Made by a program: the position numbers and the translations under genes. Shown piece by piece: positions 60,942-64,000 of a stretch of 64,000 bases of DNA. The notes below the pieces were generated by a model. That model had not been told where the DNA came from. It saw only the letters and a list, made by a program, of their open reading frames with translations, and ran no database searches. The stretch lies in NCBI RefSeq assembly GCF_038396765.1, contig NZ_CP150096.1, positions 477,501 through 541,500 of the forward strand, read 5' to 3'. This DNA is from Chitinophaga caseinilytica. GTDB taxonomy: Bacteria > Bacteroidota > Bacteroidia > Chitinophagales > Chitinophagaceae. How positions within the stretch are numbered: position 1 is the stretch's first letter; the number at the start of each line of letters is the position of its first letter.

Positions 60942-63128
60942 TCAGTTTTCGTCTTTCATCACCTGCCGGTAGGCCTTGATGAAGATGGCCCCGAGGTTTT
61001 TATGCGGCGGAACGTAGTCGTCGAACAGCGCCTTGTTGGCCCCCTCGCCCGCAAACTTGCGGCTGAGGCCGGCCCACATCTGCACCCAGTCTACATTCTT
61101 GCCGGCGCGTACCACATCTTCCAGGCTGCGGATGATGGGCTCGTTCACCCAGCGGGTACCCACCTGTTTCGAGGAAATGATGTGCGCTTCGGGCGCTTTT
61201 TCCAGTACGGTCGCCAGGTTGTGGTAACCGCCGCAGGAACCCAGCACTACGATCCTCGCCGTGCTCTGCAGGTTATCCAGCGTGGTGTTCACATGGTAAC
61301 TATGGCCGCGGTGGATGAATATGGTGGGATGGATGTCTTTCTCGTCGAGGAACTCTCCCAGCTTCTCGATCGCCGTTTTATCTTCCGGCTCTTTCAGCGG
61401 ATTGTTGGCGAAAATGGTGGTGGGCTTGCCTTTGGCGGATGTGATGGTCGTCCAGTACGTATTCTTCGTCACGTTCCACTCCCCTTTCGGGAAATTCCCC
61501 ATGAAGCTGGCGTAAGAACTGATCCCGTCTTCATCCCCGTAGAAAAACACCTGCTGGTAAATGCGGCCGCTGTCGCTGGGCAGCGTGGCGAATTCCACGT
61601 AGTTGATGGGAGGCAGCTGGAGCTTGGAGCTCATGTCAGACGCCCAGGAGCTGTCGCTGCCATGCCCGTCTTCCGTGAAAATGCTGTTGAGGAGGGAGTA
61701 AATGGTAACCCCGCGCTTGTCGTGCTTTTGCTGTACGAACGACAGGTTTTTCCGCACCTCTTCGCGGAGGAAGTCCAGCAGTTTGGGATCGCGGATGGAG
61801 CCGAAGGAATTGGCCACGTCCACGGCATCTTCCAGGTCTTCCGTTTTTTCGAGGCTCCGCACGAATTTCACCATGAGGTAGTTGGCGTTTTCGGGGTCCA
61901 TCGATTTGAGGAAGTTGTCAAGCGTATTGAAACCCGCCGCCATGGCGATGAATTTCTTGAAACGGTCGAAGCTCACGAGCATGAGGAGGCTGTCGCCCCG
62001 CGGCGGTTTCATGCGCAGCATCATCTGATCGTACAGCCCCATTTTCGCGGCGTTGGTGTAGCTGGAGGTGTATAATTCTTCCTGTCCGTTGATAATGAGG
62101 TAATACAGTTCTTCGGGCGTAAAATCTTTCACGATGCGGAAGCGGACGGCGTGCCCTTCTTCGTGCAGGTCGTTCACTTCGCGGATATACCGGAGCGATT
62201 TCGCCTTCATGTTTTCCTGCATAGCCTTGAGGCCCAGGATGTTGGCACCTTCCGCGCGTTTTTTCTGGAGCACGATGGAGGTGTGGACCATGAGGCGGAA
62301 ATAGGTATCGTCGTTGGCTACTTTGCTTTCCAGTTCGGAAAGGGTGGCGGAGCCGTCGAGGAGTTGGTCGATGAAGGGCAGCAGTTTGGTGGACTGGCTG
62401 CTTTTGCCGATGGCGACGATCTGCTGCACGAGGGGGTCCTGGTTGCGGCGGATGGCGCTGGCGGTGGGGGTGTAGGAAGTGGCGTAGGTGAGCACCTGGT
62501 TGGGGTACTTTTTAGCCACGGCGGCCACGATGGTGTCTACGACGGGGTAGTCGAGATAGGGGCCGAGTTTGGGCATGATCTCTTCGAGATTCTTGAACGC
62601 GAACTTGGAGAACATTTCCGCACGGGCCTCTTTGTAGCCGGGGTTTTCCTGGAATGCGTCGATCGTGCGCTCGCCGGCTTCGAAGCTCAGCGTCCGGGCG
62701 ATGGGGTAAATGCTTTTCCCCTTGATGTCTGCCTGCATCATCTGGTGATACGCCTGCAGCATGGCGGGCGCCTCTTCGGCGTCGATGCGGTTATATGCGC
62801 GCTTGACGTTGTAATCGCGGAGGGTTTGGTGGAGGCCGGAAAGGTATTTTACTTTCAGGCGGTGGTCCAGAGACGTATCCAGCTCAATTTCCTGCTGCAT
62901 ATCGTCTACCAGTTTGGTAAGGGCGCTGGTGACCTGGAGGTTCATGTTTTCGTCGTCGCCGACCTTCACGTAACCGTCCTGTTTGCCGTCCAGCTTGTCG
63001 GCGTTTACCTGCTCCTTGTCGATGTTATCATGGAAGCCTTGCCGGTTGATGGGGATCTGAACTTTCTGACCATAGCTCCAACCACTGTACACAATGCCTA
63101 AAGATATGATTAGTAATGCTTTTTTCAT
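60942..63128 (-). CDS. exported protein with C-terminal clan CD-like His/Cys pair, unknown function
   Basis: 728 residues. The signal peptide is MKKALLIISLGIVYSGWSYG. The central ~550 residues are largely helical and rich in Lys, Asp and Glu (LDHRLKVKYLSGLHQTL, QNMKAKSLRYIREVND-like segments) and match no domain I know. The C-terminal ~130 residues show TIFIHRGHSYHV (H606, H609, H612) and, 20-26 residues on, IVVLGSCGGYHNL (C632). A hydrophobic strand ending in His-Gly/His, then another ending in Ser-Cys-Gly, is the arrangement of clan CD cysteine peptidases (gingipain, caspase-like). Function is unproven. It has its own promoter and terminator. Confidence 0.75.
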   Translation of the reverse strand: MKKALLIISLGIVYSGWSYGQKVQIPINRQGFHDNIDKEQVNADKLDGKQDGYVKVGDDENMNLQVTSALTKLVDDMQQEIELDTSLDHRLKVKYLSGLHQTLRDYNVKRAYNRIDAEEAPAMLQAYHQMMQADIKGKSIYPIARTLSFEAGERTIDAFQENPGYKEARAEMFSKFAFKNLEEIMPKLGPYLDYPVVDTIVAAVAKKYPNQVLTYATSYTPTASAIRRNQDPLVQQIVAIGKSSQSTKLLPFIDQLLDGSATLSELESKVANDDTYFRLMVHTSIVLQKKRAEGANILGLKAMQENMKAKSLRYIREVNDLHEEGHAVRFRIVKDFTPEELYYLIINGQEELYTSSYTNAAKMGLYDQMMLRMKPPRGDSLLMLVSFDRFKKFIAMAAGFNTLDNFLKSMDPENANYLMVKFVRSLEKTEDLEDAVDVANSFGSIRDPKLLDFLREEVRKNLSFVQQKHDKRGVTIYSLLNSIFTEDGHGSDSSWASDMSSKLQLPPINYVEFATLPSDSGRIYQQVFFYGDEDGISSYASFMGNFPKGEWNVTKNTYWTTITSAKGKPTTIFANNPLKEPEDKTAIEKLGEFLDEKDIHPTIFIHRGHSYHVNTTLDNLQSTARIVVLGSCGGYHNLATVLEKAPEAHIISSKQVGTRWVNEPIIRSLEDVVRAGKNVDWVQMWAGLSRKFAGEGANKALFDDYVPPHKNLGAIFIKAYRQVMKDEN

Positions 63129-63156
63129 ATTGATGTGTTACTCCTATGCTATACTG

Positions 63157-63188
63157 CAAATTTACTACCAATTATAGTAGATAAGCAA
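63157..63188 (-). promoter_or_regulatory. promoter of the exported His/Cys protein
   Basis: On the minus strand TTG, a 21-base spacer and TAAATTTG fit the Bacteroidota promoter; the -7 box is 29 bases before the ATG. Confidence 0.6.
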
Positions 63189-63443
63189 TCCCATCGCAGG
63201 CATACCGAACAATTTATATGCGTTTTATGTTAAATATCTGAACTGCAACCCGGTATCATGGCCGATCTCCATTTTCCGGGGCTTGAATTCTTTTTGATGG
63301 GCGGCGGAAAGGTCTGCCGGATTGGCGGGCGATCGGGCCCGAAAAGGGGCAAAAAGCGTAAATTGCAGGCGGATAAACGATTTCAGACGGCGAAATTAAC
63401 AATTACATAATGTTATCTTTTCATGAATCGGGAAAGGGCTGAT
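63189..63443. other. intergenic region without a gene
   Basis: Mostly featureless DNA between two divergent promoters; it contains no open frame with recognisable features and no convincing RNA fold. Confidence 0.6.
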
Positions 63444-63451
63444 TAATTTTG
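63444..63451 (+). promoter_or_regulatory. -7 box (TAATTTTG) of the PhoB-type regulator
   Basis: Exact TAnnTTTG match 24 bases before the ATG at 63475. Confidence 0.55.
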
Positions 63452-63474
63452 TGCCGTCTTTAAACACCCAAATT

Positions 63475-64000
63475 ATGTTGATGGAACCAGCAGTAGCAGT
63501 AGGAAAAATTCTGGTAGTAGACGATGAGGCGGATATCCTCGAGATCATCAGTTACAACCTGAAAAGCGCGGGTTACGAAACGGTGACGGCGAAAGACGGG
63601 CTCGAAGCCATCCAGAAGGCCAAGATCTTCCGTCCGGACCTGATCATGCTGGACATCATGATGCCCAACAAGAACGGGATCGACACCTGCCGCGAGCTTC
63701 GCCGGCTGCCGGAGTTCAAAGAAACCATGGTACTGTTCCTCACCGCGCTCAACGATGAAAAGAGCGAGATCGAAGGGCTGAACATGGGGGCAGACGATTA
63801 CATCGCCAAGCCCATCAAGCCCAGGCTCCTCGTTTCCCGCATCAACGCCCTCTTCCGCCGGCTCAACAAAACGGAAGAACAGCAAATCCACCTGGGAGAC
63901 CTCATCATCGACCGCGAAAAATTCACCGTCACCTATAAAGGCACCGAGATCATCCTCGCAAAAAAGGAATTCGAGCTCCTTCAACTCCTCGCCTCCAAAC
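63475..64000 (+). CDS. PhoB-type response regulator, N-terminal part
   Basis: About 175 codons are visible before the right edge. The start is ATG 63475 (MLMEPAVAVGKILVVDDE); ATG 63481 is equally good. Receiver with D16/D17, phospho-acceptor D60 in LIMLDIMMPNKNG, and Lys in YIAKPIKPRLLVSRI. The beginning of a winged helix is present (DLIIDREKFTVTY, LAKKEFELLQLLAS). Bacteroidota PhoB-type regulators usually control phosphate or envelope genes; the kinase, if linked, would lie to the right of the window. Confidence 0.9.
   Translation, partial: MLMEPAVAVGKILVVDDEADILEIISYNLKSAGYETVTAKDGLEAIQKAKIFRPDLIMLDIMMPNKNGIDTCRELRRLPEFKETMVLFLTALNDEKSEIEGLNMGADDYIAKPIKPRLLVSRINALFRRLNKTEEQQIHLGDLIIDREKFTVTYKGTEIILAKKEFELLQLLASK

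Overview
The window looks like a chromosomal segment of a Bacteroidota bacterium, most likely a member of the Chitinophagaceae (Chitinophaga-like). The evidence is a fused LpxC-FabZ protein, the type IX secretion regulator PorX, small family markers typical of the phylum (DUF3098, DUF3108), an AtpB with a long N-terminal export extension, a SusC-like (non-Sus) TonB receptor, and many upstream boxes that fit the Bacteroidota promoter (TTTG near -33, TAnnTTTG near -7). Base composition is moderately G+C rich by eye. No rRNA, tRNA, insertion sequence, prophage or CRISPR array was seen. It is mostly core genome, with one small accessory island at about 32.6-33.95 kb.

Layout. 0-6 kb (minus strand): the start of an NADP-dependent glyceraldehyde-3-phosphate dehydrogenase, a membrane protein, and a tightly packed porX / hypothetical / metallo-hydrolase / helix-hairpin-helix / acyl-CoA dehydrogenase operon. 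6-17.4 kb (plus): an HD phosphohydrolase, the lipid A operon lpxD-lpxC/fabZ-lpxA with an ABC ATPase, an MFS transporter, a second metallo-hydrolase, a small lipoprotein, a HerA-like ATPase, two tandem SdpI-family proteins and a Gfo/Idh/MocA oxidoreductase. 17.4-22 kb (minus): copper ATPase, TRIC-type channel, RecQ. 22.3-24 kb (plus): tsaE and alanine dehydrogenase. 24-26 kb (minus): ftsX-DUF3098-uppP. 26.2-32.5 kb (plus): leuS and a secreted tricorn-type protease.

32.6-34 kb is the accessory patch: a HicB/HicA-like toxin-antitoxin pair with an intact-looking promoter, followed by about 600 bases of non-coding DNA with degenerate repeats that include a second copy of the hicA tail. 34-41 kb holds a secreted phosphodiesterase, an M28 peptidase, ruvB, ruvC, two orphan OmpR-type regulators, a DUF3108 protein and a flippase-like membrane protein. 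41-46 kb: HIT protein, greA, a 2-hydroxyacid dehydrogenase, rsmA, pdxA and a methyltransferase. 46-50.6 kb: a TonB-receptor unit and a cupin-hxlR pair with a perfect palindrome upstream. 50.8-55 kb: ATP synthase atpB-E-F-H-A without atpG. 55-64 kb: a very large TPR/DUF3857/transglutaminase protein, an MsbA-type ABC exporter, a secreted protein of unknown function with a clan CD-like His/Cys pair, and the start of a PhoB-type regulator.

The most noteworthy items are the secreted His/Cys protein at 60.9-63.1 kb, the hicBA island with its eroded tandem remnants, the palindromic operator in front of cupin-hxlR, the intercistronic hairpin after atpE, and the ruvC / membrane-protein pair that appear to start head to head on non-ATG codons.
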